This document shows positions 1-6,675 of a DNA stretch of 11,877 bases, in pieces; positions within the stretch are counted from its first letter, which is position 1; every line of letters begins with the position of its first letter. The DNA comes from an uncultured Allomuricauda sp. (lineage in GTDB: Bacteria > Bacteroidota > Bacteroidia > Flavobacteriales > Flavobacteriaceae): contig CALDPL010000396.1 in assembly GCA_937911965.1 (NCBI GenBank), forward strand, positions 1 through 11,877, read 5' to 3'. A program made the translations under genes and the position numbers. The notes under the pieces were generated by a model that saw nothing but the letters and a program-made list of their open reading frames with translations, searched no databases and was not told where the DNA came from.

Positions 1-960
1 CCAGGTCGAGAACGGCTCGCCCGAAATGCTCACCGCCGCCACCTTCTGGGTCATGTCGAGCACCGCTCTTGAAGTGCCGAACGCGAAGTCCAGGGTGTAG
101 ATACCCATCGGTGTCATCATCGAGCCGTCGAAGTGGTCCGGCGACATGCCCTTGGCGCCGATCTTGGCGGAAATGCCGTCCCCCAGAAAGCGTCCCAAGG
201 TCATGGTGGTGGAAAAGGCCAGGAAGCCCGAGCCGATCAAATATTCGGGGGCCAGGGTCACCTCCTTCAGATAGAGGCCGCTCCAATCGATGATGGCCCC
301 CTCGCTACCCATGGACACAAAACCGATAATCCCCAAAAGCAAAAGGGGCTTGAACAACTTAAAACTGAACCCTTCCCGCTCCACGGCCGGGGCCACAATA
401 TGGACGTAATGCCTGTGGAAATAAAAATTCAAGGCCAGCACCAAAAGCACGGTGACCCCCATATGGAGCAGGGGACTGTCCACGATCGGAATCAAAAAAC
501 TGCCCAGTCCCACCAAAATGCCCCCGAGGGAGAAAAACCCATGGGCCGCGGACATAAACTTCTTCCCATCCTCCTTTTCGATCTCGGTGACCAAGGTGTT
601 CATGGCAATGTCCAACAACCCGTTACAGGCGCCGAACAGAAACAGACCGCCCATCAGCAGTTCATAGCTAGGGGCCATCAGGGGAAGCAGGGCCGCCACC
701 GTATTGAGCAGCACCCCGATCCAGGTCGCCCGCCCCACCCCCAGGCGGTTGATGATCTTGGAGGCCATGGGAAAAATCGTAAAGACCCCCAGGGAAAGAC
801 AGAACAGGGCTATCCCCAGGTCGGCCTTATCCAAGCCCAGTTTCTCCTTGACCGATGGAATATAGATCGCCCAGGTCCCAAACCAAATATTCAGGCTGCT
901 GAAGACCAGGGCCGGGGCCAGGTATCTTGGATTGGAAAAAATGAGTCTGAGGGATTTCAT
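1..960 (-). CDS. MFS transporter, partial (3' end off window, atypical tail)
   Basis: An inner-membrane major facilitator superfamily permease; the substrate cannot be told from sequence. The ATG is at 960-958 and the frame stays open to the window edge (319 codons). Residues 1-271 are clearly MFS: TM-like stretches at about 14-35, 47-66, 79-96, 100-120, 139-160, 166-181, 204-217 and 241-255. Motifs typical of the YbjJ/FucP-like branch are present: DIAMNT (117-122), a GSEGAIIDWSGLYL stretch (218-231) and GRFLGD (256-261). From residue ~272 (base ~147) to the edge the frame is hydrophilic, with no TM10-12, and its codons become C/G-ending. Either the contig is chimeric here or the gene was broken by recombination. 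It starts 39 bp after kynU on the same strand, so it is probably co-transcribed. A role in moving a kynurenine or anthranilate compound is only a guess from position. Confidence 0.85.
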   Translation of the reverse strand, partial: MKSLRLIFSNPRYLAPALVFSSLNIWFGTWAIYIPSVKEKLGLDKADLGIALFCLSLGVFTIFPMASKIINRLGVGRATWIGVLLNTVAALLPLMAPSYELLMGGLFLFGACNGLLDIAMNTLVTEIEKEDGKKFMSAAHGFFSLGGILVGLGSFLIPIVDSPLLHMGVTVLLVLALNFYFHRHYVHIVAPAVEREGFSFKLFKPLLLLGIIGFVSMGSEGAIIDWSGLYLKEVTLAPEYLIGSGFLAFSTTMTLGRFLGDGISAKIGAKGMSPDHFDGSMMTPMGIYTLDFAFGTSRAVLDMTQKVAAVSISGEPFSTW

Positions 961-999
961 AAGGTCATAGGATACAATGGAGGTTCATTCCAAAAGAGA

Positions 1000-2277
1000 T
1001 CAACTCCCCTTCAACTTTAGGATACCCTCTTTGAGAATCTGTCCAAAACGGTACATATCCATATAGGAACAGTAAAAGGGTGCCGGGGCCAAACGGATCA
1101 CATTGGGTTCACGCCAATCCGTGACCACCCCATGGGACATCAGATACTCGAACAGGGAGCGGCCCTGTCCATGAAGCAATACGGAAATCTGGCACCCCCG
1201 ATCCCTTGGGGTGATCACCTCAAAGTTGCCTTTGACTTCCCTCCCGATGTCCTGCAGGATAAATTCCAGATAGGACACGATTTTAATCCGTTTTTCCACC
1301 AGGGCATCCATCCCCACCCGTTCGAAGAGCTCCAGGGAGGCCAAATAGGGGGCCAGGGACAGTATCGATGGGTTGCTCAACTGCCAGGCATCCGCGGTTT
1401 CCACGGGGTCAAAGGTGGGTCCCATTAAGAATCGGGTTTCCTTTTTGGTTCCCCACCACCCTTCAAAACGGGGAATGTCCCTTTGGTCCAAATGCCTTTG
1501 GTGCACAAAAATGCCCGAGGCATTGCCGGGACCGCTGTTCATATACTTATAACTGCACCAGGCGGCAAAGTCCACCCCCCAGGAATGCAGTTCCAATTTC
1601 ACATTCCCCGCGGCATGGGCCAAATCCCAGCCCACCAGCGCCCCTACGGCCCTGCCTGCATTGGTGATCGCCTCCATGTCAAAGAGCTGTCCGTTGTAAT
1701 AGTTCACCCCGCCCATAAGGACCAGGGCAAGCCCGTCACCCGCCTTATCGATCGCCTCGATGATATCCTCGGTCCTCCAGAAATGCTCCCCTTTGCGTTT
1801 ACCCACCTCCACCAAGGCCTCCTTGGGGTCCAGTCCATGAAACCTCAATTGGCTTTGCAGCATATATTGGTCGGAGGGAAAGGCCTTTTCCTCACAGAGG
1901 ATCTTGAAGCGGTCGGCGGTCGGCCGATAGAAGGATACCATCAACAGATGCAGGTTTACGGTCAGGGTGTTCAACACGGATACCTCTTCGGGCAGGGCCC
2001 CCACCACCCGTGCCAGCCCCGGGGCCAAGCGTTGGTGGTAATCCCACCAAGGCCGGTCGGCATAAAAGTGCCCCTCCACGGCCATGGCCTTCCAATCCTG
2101 CATCACCTCCTCCACAAATGCCTGGCTGCGCTTGGGCTGCAATCCCAGGGAGTTCCCCGTAAAGTAAATCACGTCCCTCCCCTGAAACTGGGGAAAATGA
2201 AATTCGTCGCGATAGATCGAAAGGGGATCGGCAGCATCCATACGTGCAGCACATTCCGGGCTGTTCTCAAAGGTCAT
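1000..2277 (-). CDS. kynU: Kynureninase
   Basis: A PLP-dependent hydrolase that cleaves kynurenine to anthranilate plus alanine, or 3-hydroxykynurenine to 3-hydroxyanthranilate plus alanine, in cytosolic tryptophan catabolism. The 425-aa product has the usual family length. It shows the N-terminal FTGNSLGLQP motif (39-48), the phosphate/aromatic stretch around VLNTLTVNLH (101-110), PLP-pyridine Asp218 in GWDLAHAAGN, the Schiff-base Lys244 in SYKYMNSGPG, and the GWWG motif (273-276). I chose the ATG at 2277. The frame extends upstream to another start at 2379, but that adds 34 unconserved residues and would overlap the GNAT gene, whereas 2277 leaves 52 bp between genes. It sits between the GNAT gene and the MFS gene on one strand. 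No kynurenine 3-monooxygenase, formamidase or dioxygenase gene is visible in the window. Confidence 0.95.
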   Translation of the reverse strand: MTFENSPECAARMDAADPLSIYRDEFHFPQFQGRDVIYFTGNSLGLQPKRSQAFVEEVMQDWKAMAVEGHFYADRPWWDYHQRLAPGLARVVGALPEEVSVLNTLTVNLHLLMVSFYRPTADRFKILCEEKAFPSDQYMLQSQLRFHGLDPKEALVEVGKRKGEHFWRTEDIIEAIDKAGDGLALVLMGGVNYYNGQLFDMEAITNAGRAVGALVGWDLAHAAGNVKLELHSWGVDFAAWCSYKYMNSGPGNASGIFVHQRHLDQRDIPRFEGWWGTKKETRFLMGPTFDPVETADAWQLSNPSILSLAPYLASLELFERVGMDALVEKRIKIVSYLEFILQDIGREVKGNFEVITPRDRGCQISVLLHGQGRSLFEYLMSHGVVTDWREPNVIRLAPAPFYCSYMDMYRFGQILKEGILKLKGS

Positions 2278-2329
2278 AGGCCAATTGCTTTGGTCCAAAA
2301 ATACGATTTGTAGAGGTAATCCAAGACAC

Positions 2330-2788
2330 TCATTCCAGGCGCATTTCCAGGATATGCCCCTTAAAGCCCGATTTTTCATAAGCCTTGATCGCCGGTAGGT
2401 TTTCCGGGTAAACGGTCAACCGAATCTCGGCCAGCCCCCGATCCAGGGCCCACTGTTTCAATTCCTCCACGATTCCCGCATTGATCCCCCTGCCCCTGTA
2501 CCCCGGCTCGGTGTACATAAAGCCCAGGTAGGCATACTTCTCATGGTCCAGATAGGGTCTGGCCGGTTTGATCACGGCAAAGCCGGAGGCCACCACCTGT
2601 CCCTCGAGTTGGGCCACCACCACCCGGGCATTGGGATCGCCAAGCAGGGCGGCAAGGTCGTAATAGCTCACCTTCCCCTCTCGAATGGTCGGATCCATGG
2701 GGCGTTCCGCCTTGATGATCTGCTGCTCAAATTCCAACAAAACGGGCAGGTCCCTTGAATCCGCGCTTCTGTATATCGGTTGTTCCAC
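2330..2788 (-). CDS. GNAT-family N-acetyltransferase
   Basis: A cytosolic acetyl-CoA-dependent acetyltransferase of the GNAT superfamily; the acceptor is unknown. The 152-aa product has the expected fold order: an N-terminal strand and helix with the bulk of motif C/D (1-60), a central strand ending in YLGFMYTEP (87-95), the pyrophosphate-binding motif A GYRGRGIN (96-103) followed by a helix, and motif B with LTVYPEN...AIKAYEKSGF (124-142). Translation starts with GTG at 2788-2786. The in-frame codon TAG at 2806-2804 closes the frame upstream, and no ATG lies between, so GTG is the likely start. It heads the minus-strand unit GNAT-kynU-MFS and is divergent from the O-methyltransferase gene, with 69 bp between start codons. 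Whether it acts on a kynurenine-pathway compound is unknown. Confidence 0.9.
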   Translation of the reverse strand: MEQPIYRSADSRDLPVLLEFEQQIIKAERPMDPTIREGKVSYYDLAALLGDPNARVVVAQLEGQVVASGFAVIKPARPYLDHEKYAYLGFMYTEPGYRGRGINAGIVEELKQWALDRGLAEIRLTVYPENLPAIKAYEKSGFKGHILEMRLE

Positions 2789-2809
2789 GGTCTTTTGCTT
2801 TTTCTATGA

Positions 2810-2844
2810 TTGGGTTTACAAAGTACTTCTTTTCCATATTTTTG
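2810..2844 (+). promoter_or_regulatory. Probable Bacteroidota sigma-A promoter for the O-methyltransferase gene
   Basis: TATTTTTG at 2837-2844 matches the Bacteroidota -7 box TAnnTTTG exactly and ends 13 bp before the ATG at 2858, predicting a very short leader. A TTG at 2810-2812 is the only -33 candidate and lies 24 bp upstream, slightly longer than the usual spacing. The same 69-bp gap must also contain the promoter of the divergent GNAT-kynU-MFS unit, for which I see no clear box. Confidence 0.5.
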
Positions 2845-2857
2845 TAAAAAATTCAGC

Positions 2858-3499
2858 ATGCATTTTCTTTCCGCACTCCTGGAAGACTACATCGCCGACC
2901 ACTCCGAGCCCGAACCCGAACTCCTGCAAGAGCTCAGCAGGGAGACCCACCTCAAGGTCCTGAGGCCCCGCATGATCACCGGCCATTTTCAGGGAAGGGT
3001 ACTGGCCATGCTCTCCAAGATCATCGCCCCGAAATACATTCTCGAAATCGGCACCTATACGGGCTATTCCGCCCTTTGCCTGGCCGAGGGACTCCAAAGG
3101 GAGGGGGAACTGCATACCCTGGAGATCAATGTGGAACTACAAAAACTGCAGCGCAAGTATTTTGACAAAAGCCCCTATGGGCAACAGATCCTCCAGCATA
3201 TTGGGGACGCCCTGGAAATCATCCCCACCTTGGACCGGACCTTCGACCTGGTCTTTATCGATGCCCATAAACCGGAATACGACGTCTATTTTGAGGCCGC
3301 GATCCAAAAAACAAGACCGGGGGGCGTCATCCTATCGGACAATGTGCTCTGGTCTGGAAAGGTCGTGGAGCCCTTGGAAAAATCGGACAAGACCACCCCG
3401 ATCCTTTTGGCCTACAACAAAAAGCTGATGGAAGACCCCCGGGTGGAAACCGTACTGCTTCCCATCAGGGACGGCCTGACCCTGTGTAGGGTGCTATGA
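2858..3499 (+). CDS. Class I SAM-dependent O-methyltransferase (caffeoyl-CoA OMT-like)
   Basis: A cytosolic, metal-dependent O-methyltransferase of the catechol/caffeoyl-CoA type (COG4122). It transfers methyl groups from SAM to a catechol-like hydroxyl; the natural substrate in flavobacteria is unknown. The 213-aa product has the normal length. It shows SAM motif I LEIGTYTGYSA (62-72), acidic SAM ribose contacts near LEIN (88-91), the metal ligands in FIDAHK (Asp135) and DN (161-162), and the C-terminal strand ending in RDGLTLCRVL. An in-frame upstream start at 2810 would add 16 unconserved residues and would start inside the promoter region, so the ATG at 2858 is preferred. It is a single-gene unit whose last 35 bp overlap the 3' end of the convergent PAP2 gene. 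Confidence 0.93.
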   Translation: MHFLSALLEDYIADHSEPEPELLQELSRETHLKVLRPRMITGHFQGRVLAMLSKIIAPKYILEIGTYTGYSALCLAEGLQREGELHTLEINVELQKLQRKYFDKSPYGQQILQHIGDALEIIPTLDRTFDLVFIDAHKPEYDVYFEAAIQKTRPGGVILSDNVLWSGKVVEPLEKSDKTTPILLAYNKKLMEDPRVETVLLPIRDGLTLCRVL

Positions 3500-4037
3500 A
3501 GTGTCCGTAGAGCCTGTAAAACAAATAGGCGGAGAGGATGCCCACCAGGGCCCCCACAAGGATATCCAGGGGGAAATGAACCCCTACAAAGATCCTGCTC
3601 GTGGCAAACAACAAAGGCCAGATCAAGAACAAGGGGGCCCATTTGAACACTTTCCTGAGGAAGAACAACATCAAAAAGGTAACCGAAAAGGAAAAAGAGG
3701 CATGCCCTGAGAAAAAGCTATAGCCGGTGGGACTCTTGAGGATGCGGATCAAGGTACTGATCTCCTCCGTATTGTTGGGTCTCAATCGCTCCACATAAAT
3801 TTTGGTCCAATGGGTGATGGAAAGTACGAAGACCACCAGGCACAATACGGTCAATGCCTTATAAAGGGCTTCTTTCCTGGGAAACTTCAAAAACAAAAGC
3901 CAAAAGAAAAAAAGGTATAGGGGAATCCAGGTCGCGATATGGGTCACCAGGGTCCAAAACCAATCATAGCGTTCCACCCCGAGATTGTTGAGTTGGACAA
4001 AGACATCCCGGTCCCATTGGAGCAATCGTTCCAACAT
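3465..4037 (-). CDS. PAP2-family membrane phosphatase
   Basis: An integral membrane acid phosphatase of the PAP2 superfamily, likely acting on a lipid phosphate such as undecaprenyl pyrophosphate, phosphatidic acid or phosphatidylglycerol phosphate; the substrate is not determinable here. The 190-aa product carries the complete three-part active site: Lys79-x6-Arg86-Pro87 (KxxxxxxRP), Ser110-Gly111-His112 (SGH), and Ser147-Arg148-x5-His154-x3-Asp158 (SRxxxxxHxxxD). TM-like segments lie at about 36-50, 61-76, 113-127, 133-147 and 156-174. It begins 4 bp after the stop codon of the GH3 gene, so it is translated as the last member of the M23-GH3-PAP2 unit. Its end overlaps the convergent O-methyltransferase gene tail to tail. 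Confidence 0.92.
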   Translation of the reverse strand: MLERLLQWDRDVFVQLNNLGVERYDWFWTLVTHIATWIPLYLFFFWLLFLKFPRKEALYKALTVLCLVVFVLSITHWTKIYVERLRPNNTEEISTLIRILKSPTGYSFFSGHASFSFSVTFLMLFFLRKVFKWAPLFLIWPLLFATSRIFVGVHFPLDILVGALVGILSAYLFYRLYGHFIAPYTGSGRP

Positions 4038-4041
4038 CGTG

Positions 4042-5229
4042 CTACTTTGTACTCCTTTTGACCGAACCGCTCAATTGGTCGACCTCCTTTTTCACCTGTT
4101 CCACCTCCTTGGCGATGACGTGTTCCCCGAAGGCGGAAATAAAGTGCTTGATCCTTCCGGAGACTATGATCCTGTAGGGGTCCTTGGAAACAAACCGAAC
4201 GGTATCCCCAATGTTGTAGGCCCAAAGGCCTGCATTGGTGGAGACGATCAGGGCGTAGTCCGTGTGCAGTTCCACATCCTTTAGGGTAATGCGTTTGGGG
4301 TTGTCGAAGAATTCATCCGCCTTGATGAACTCATAGAAAATGCCCGCGTCCAAGAGCAGCAGCATACCCTCTTCCCTTTGGGAATCCTGATAGGCAAAGA
4401 AACCCTCACTGGCCGGAAAGAGTTCGATGCTGTCGACCTTTCTTCCGATCAGCTTCTCGAACTTGGCCCTATAGGGTCCGTAATTGACCCCCCCATAGAT
4501 GAAGAGCTGGAAGTTCTTGAAGAGCTCCCCCACCTTTTTGCCTGTTTTTTGGTTGAGTTTCTCAAAGTACATCTGTACCCAGGAGGGGATTCCCGAAATG
4601 ACCGTCATGTTCTGGTCTTGGGTCTCCTCCACGATTTGGTCCACCTTGGTCTCCCAATCTTCGATGCAGTTGGTCTCCCAGCTTGGCAAGCGGTTCTTTT
4701 GAAGGTATTTGGGCACATGCAGGGCGGAGATGCCCGAGAGCCGGCCCATTTTGATCTTGCCTTTTCGTTCCAATACGGGACTGCCCTGAAGGAATATCAT
4801 CTTCCCATCGACAAAATCGGCATTTCCGGTCTCATTGACATAGCTGAGGATGGCGTTTCGGGCCGCCTTGACCTGTTCCTTGATGGATTCCTTGGTAATG
4901 GGAATGTACTTGGCCCCCGAGGTGGTCCCTGAGGTCTTGCCAAAATAAAGGGGCGCCCCGGGCCAAAGGACATCTATTTCCCCATCGATGATCTTCTGGA
5001 TGTAGTCCTTGAATTCCTCATAGTCCCTTAAGGGGACCTTGGACACGAAATCCGCATGGGATTGGATCTGCCCGAAATCATGCTCTTTTCCAAAGTGGGT
5101 GTTCCCAGCCCTTTTGATCAGTTCCCTGAACACCTTCTCCTGGGTCCCAAGGGGATCACGGGTCCATTTGGCGGTGCGTTTGGCCACCCTTTTGGCAAGG
5201 ATCTTGGCTGCGAGGGCTTTTGGGGACAT
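4042..5229 (-). CDS. GH3-family acyl-adenylating protein, C-terminally truncated
   Basis: A member of the GH3 auxin-responsive promoter family, ANL-type enzymes that adenylate a carboxylate and, in plants, conjugate it to an amino acid. The bacterial substrate is unknown. The ATP-binding motif is at 97-105 (GKTSGTTSG), motif II FPASEGFFAY at 271-280, motif III YNIGDTVRF at 338-346, and GRIKHFISAFGEH at 358-370. The protein is 395 aa, whereas bacterial members I know are around 500. Family-like sequence stops at about residue 378, followed by 17 unconserved residues and a stop. The mobile C-terminal domain of ~100 residues is therefore absent, and there is no room for it because PAP2 starts 4 bp later. 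The gene abuts the M23 stop codon with no spacer. The truncation may abolish or alter the conjugation half-reaction; a chimeric assembly is also possible. Confidence 0.88.
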   Translation of the reverse strand: MSPKALAAKILAKRVAKRTAKWTRDPLGTQEKVFRELIKRAGNTHFGKEHDFGQIQSHADFVSKVPLRDYEEFKDYIQKIIDGEIDVLWPGAPLYFGKTSGTTSGAKYIPITKESIKEQVKAARNAILSYVNETGNADFVDGKMIFLQGSPVLERKGKIKMGRLSGISALHVPKYLQKNRLPSWETNCIEDWETKVDQIVEETQDQNMTVISGIPSWVQMYFEKLNQKTGKKVGELFKNFQLFIYGGVNYGPYRAKFEKLIGRKVDSIELFPASEGFFAYQDSQREEGMLLLLDAGIFYEFIKADEFFDNPKRITLKDVELHTDYALIVSTNAGLWAYNIGDTVRFVSKDPYRIIVSGRIKHFISAFGEHVIAKEVEQVKKEVDQLSGSVKRSTK

Positions 5230-6099
5230 TTATTGGAAATCGATATATTGTTGGGGGTCCACGGCCTTGCCCTTTCTCCAGAGTTCGAAGTGCAGGTGGG
5301 GCCCGGTGGTGAGTTCCCCGGTGTTCCCGACCAGGGCGATGACCTCCCCGGCCCGTACCAGGTCGCCCTGGGACTTGCTCAGGGAACCGTTGTGCTTGTA
5401 GACCGAGATAAAGGATTCCTGGTGCTCCACGATGATGACATAGCCGGTCTGGGTGGTCCAATCGGCAAAGATGACGGTGCCGTCCGCTATGGATTTGACC
5501 GGGGAGTCCCTAGGGGCCACGATATCCACTGCAAAATGCTTTTCCCTGGCATCAAATCCCGCGGTCAGGGTTCCGGTGATGGGCACGAACATCAGTTTGC
5601 CCAGATGGTCGACATCGCGTTCAAATAGGTTGTATTTGTCCTCCAGTTCCACTTCTTCCCGCAGCAACAGATCGGCCCGGATGGGGGTAAGGTCTATGGT
5701 GGAGGGATCGAGCTTATATTTTTCGAACAGGGAGTCCCTGTTGACCTGGTTGTTTTCCACGTCCCCACGGAGCACCATGCGGACATTGTCCAAATACCGA
5801 TTGGTATAGTTGAGTACGGTCACCAGGGAATCGGTTTTATAGGTGAGTTCGGTGGCCTGCCTCTTGAGTTTTGTTGAGGAATAGCCGGGGATATACTCCC
5901 TTAGGGGGGTAAAGGCAATGAAGAGGGTGGTCAGCCCGATCAGGACAATGATGAACAGGGTCCCGGTCACAAATACGTTGAGCCGACTGAGCTTGAAGGA
6001 AATCTTTTCCTCAAAGGTGCTTTCGTTGAGAATGACCAAACGGTACTTGTGCAGCAGCTTCCGCTTGATTTCCTTTCCCTTCTTTTTATCCTTTGCCAT
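5230..6099 (-). CDS. M23-family (LytM-type) peptidoglycan endopeptidase, membrane anchored
   Basis: A zinc metallopeptidase predicted to cut peptidoglycan cross-bridges or stem peptides in the periplasm, with cell-shape or division roles by family analogy. The 289-aa product starts with a basic cytoplasmic segment (1-40), one TM helix at about 43-64, a helical stalk (75-165), then the LytM domain (about 172-285). Zinc and catalytic residues are intact: His188-x3-Asp192 in EKHFAVDIVAP, His236 in VYKHNGSL, and His268-x-His270 in GPHLHFELW. I chose ATG at 6099 because it gives the typical flavobacterial N-terminus MAKDKKKGKE; the longer frame from a TTG at 6171 adds a poorly formed leader. It is first in the unit M23-GH3-PAP2 and divergent from tatA. 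Confidence 0.94.
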   Translation of the reverse strand: MAKDKKKGKEIKRKLLHKYRLVILNESTFEEKISFKLSRLNVFVTGTLFIIVLIGLTTLFIAFTPLREYIPGYSSTKLKRQATELTYKTDSLVTVLNYTNRYLDNVRMVLRGDVENNQVNRDSLFEKYKLDPSTIDLTPIRADLLLREEVELEDKYNLFERDVDHLGKLMFVPITGTLTAGFDAREKHFAVDIVAPRDSPVKSIADGTVIFADWTTQTGYVIIVEHQESFISVYKHNGSLSKSQGDLVRAGEVIALVGNTGELTTGPHLHFELWRKGKAVDPQQYIDFQ

Positions 6100-6260
6100 G
6101 AGGACAAAGATAATCATGGATTTGAATTTTGGTGTTAAGCTTTTAAAAAAGCATTCGGAAGCAGGGGTCAAAAACCCCTTGAAATGCTAATTTTTATACA
6201 AGGGAGGCACTCTTCCACTTCTTTTTAGTAATTTTATCCTTCATTTAAGGTTTTGACGTT
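6100..6260. promoter_or_regulatory. Divergent intergenic region between M23 and tatA
   Basis: These 161 AT-rich bases must drive both the M23-GH3-PAP2 unit and tatA. Toward tatA there is TAATTTTA at 6229-6236, one base off TAnnTTTG. Toward M23 there is an exact TATCTTTG on the minus strand at 6112-6105, but it lies only 5 bp from the ATG and has no TTG at a suitable distance, so it would imply a leaderless mRNA. A short hairpin (AGGGGT 6163-6168 with ACCCCT 6174-6179) lies between. No single promoter is convincing. Confidence 0.35.
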
Positions 6261-6458
6261 ATGATCGCTCAATCAATTTTACTGGGAATGATAGGACCAT
6301 GGCAGATCGTTCTGGTCGTTGTGGTGATACTTCTGCTCTTCGGGGGCAAGAAGATTCCGGAACTCATGCGGGGTCTTGGCAGTGGAATCAAGGAGTTCAA
6401 GGATGCCTCCAAGGAGGAGGACAATCACGGATCCGATATCAAGGAGCCCAAGGCTTAG
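6261..6458 (+). CDS. tatA: Sec-independent translocase subunit TatA/TatE
   Basis: A small inner-membrane protein that oligomerises with TatC to move folded proteins across the membrane. The 65-aa product has a short periplasmic N-terminus with IGPW (11-14), one TM helix at about 14-27, the Phe-Gly hinge (27-28) and the amphipathic helix [20 protein letters not shown] (30-49), then a charged tail. This is the standard TatA layout and the hydrophobic core matches flavobacterial TatA style. ATG at 6261 gives a nine-residue extension before Met10, which is usual in this group. No tatC is in the window. It is divergent from the M23 gene and 217 bp upstream of the OmpA-family gene. Confidence 0.94.
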   Translation: MIAQSILLGMIGPWQIVLVVVVILLLFGGKKIPELMRGLGSGIKEFKDASKEEDNHGSDIKEPKA

Positions 6459-6482
6459 GTTTTCTGTCTTTCTGGCCTTCGC

Positions 6483-6505
6483 AAGCCCTCTTGTACAGGG
6501 GCCTT
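6483..6505 (+). terminator. Weak hairpin after tatA, possible terminator
   Basis: An imperfect hairpin pairs AAG-CCC-T (6483-6489) with A-GGG-CTT (6497-6505), with a bulge on the right arm, 25 bp after the tatA stop codon. No clear T-run follows, so termination here is uncertain and read-through into the OmpA-family gene remains possible. Confidence 0.25.
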
Positions 6506-6637
6506 GTCGATGAACAACCACATGAATTGGGCCTACATGCCCAAAATTCAATCTTTCACAACAAAAAATTAGCCTCCCTTTTCCCATATCCTAAATTAGC
6601 CATTAATTTCGGGGCTTGGGGCAACTGGGCCCATTTC

Positions 6638-6659
6638 CGCAAGGCACTAGTGCCCTGCG
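6638..6659. promoter_or_regulatory. 22-nt inverted repeat 16 bp upstream of the OmpA-family start codon
   Basis: A perfect 12-nt palindrome GGCACTAGTGCC (6643-6654) is extended by CGCA on the left (6638-6641) and TGCG on the right (6656-6659), with one A/C mismatch between. It lies between a weak promoter-like TAATTTCG (6604-6611) and the ATG at 6676. It could be a dimeric-repressor operator or, in the transcript, a stable hairpin with a CTAG loop close to the start codon. Confidence 0.5.
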
Positions 6660-6675
6660 TGCAGATGGAGCGGTA

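Noticed and set aside
133..1020. A 295-codon open frame on the plus strand opposite the MFS gene
   Set aside because: It is Gly/His/Gln-rich with no domain; the minus-strand frame gives a clear transporter. It is a shadow of GC-biased codons.
1483..2313. A 276-codon plus-strand frame opposite kynU
   Set aside because: It is the antisense of a well-supported kynureninase with an intact active site, and has no protein-like features.
2278..2379. N-terminal extension of kynureninase by 34 residues
   Set aside because: It would overlap the GNAT coding end, and family length and motif spacing fit the ATG at 2277.
6163..6179. Hairpin AGGGGT/ACCCCT between M23 and tatA as a terminator
   Set aside because: It lies between two divergent starts, where no transcript ends; the stem is only 6 bp.
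6510..6572. 20-codon frame (MNNHMNWAYM...) between tatA and the OmpA-family gene
   Set aside because: Too short, without a start signal or recognisable feature.
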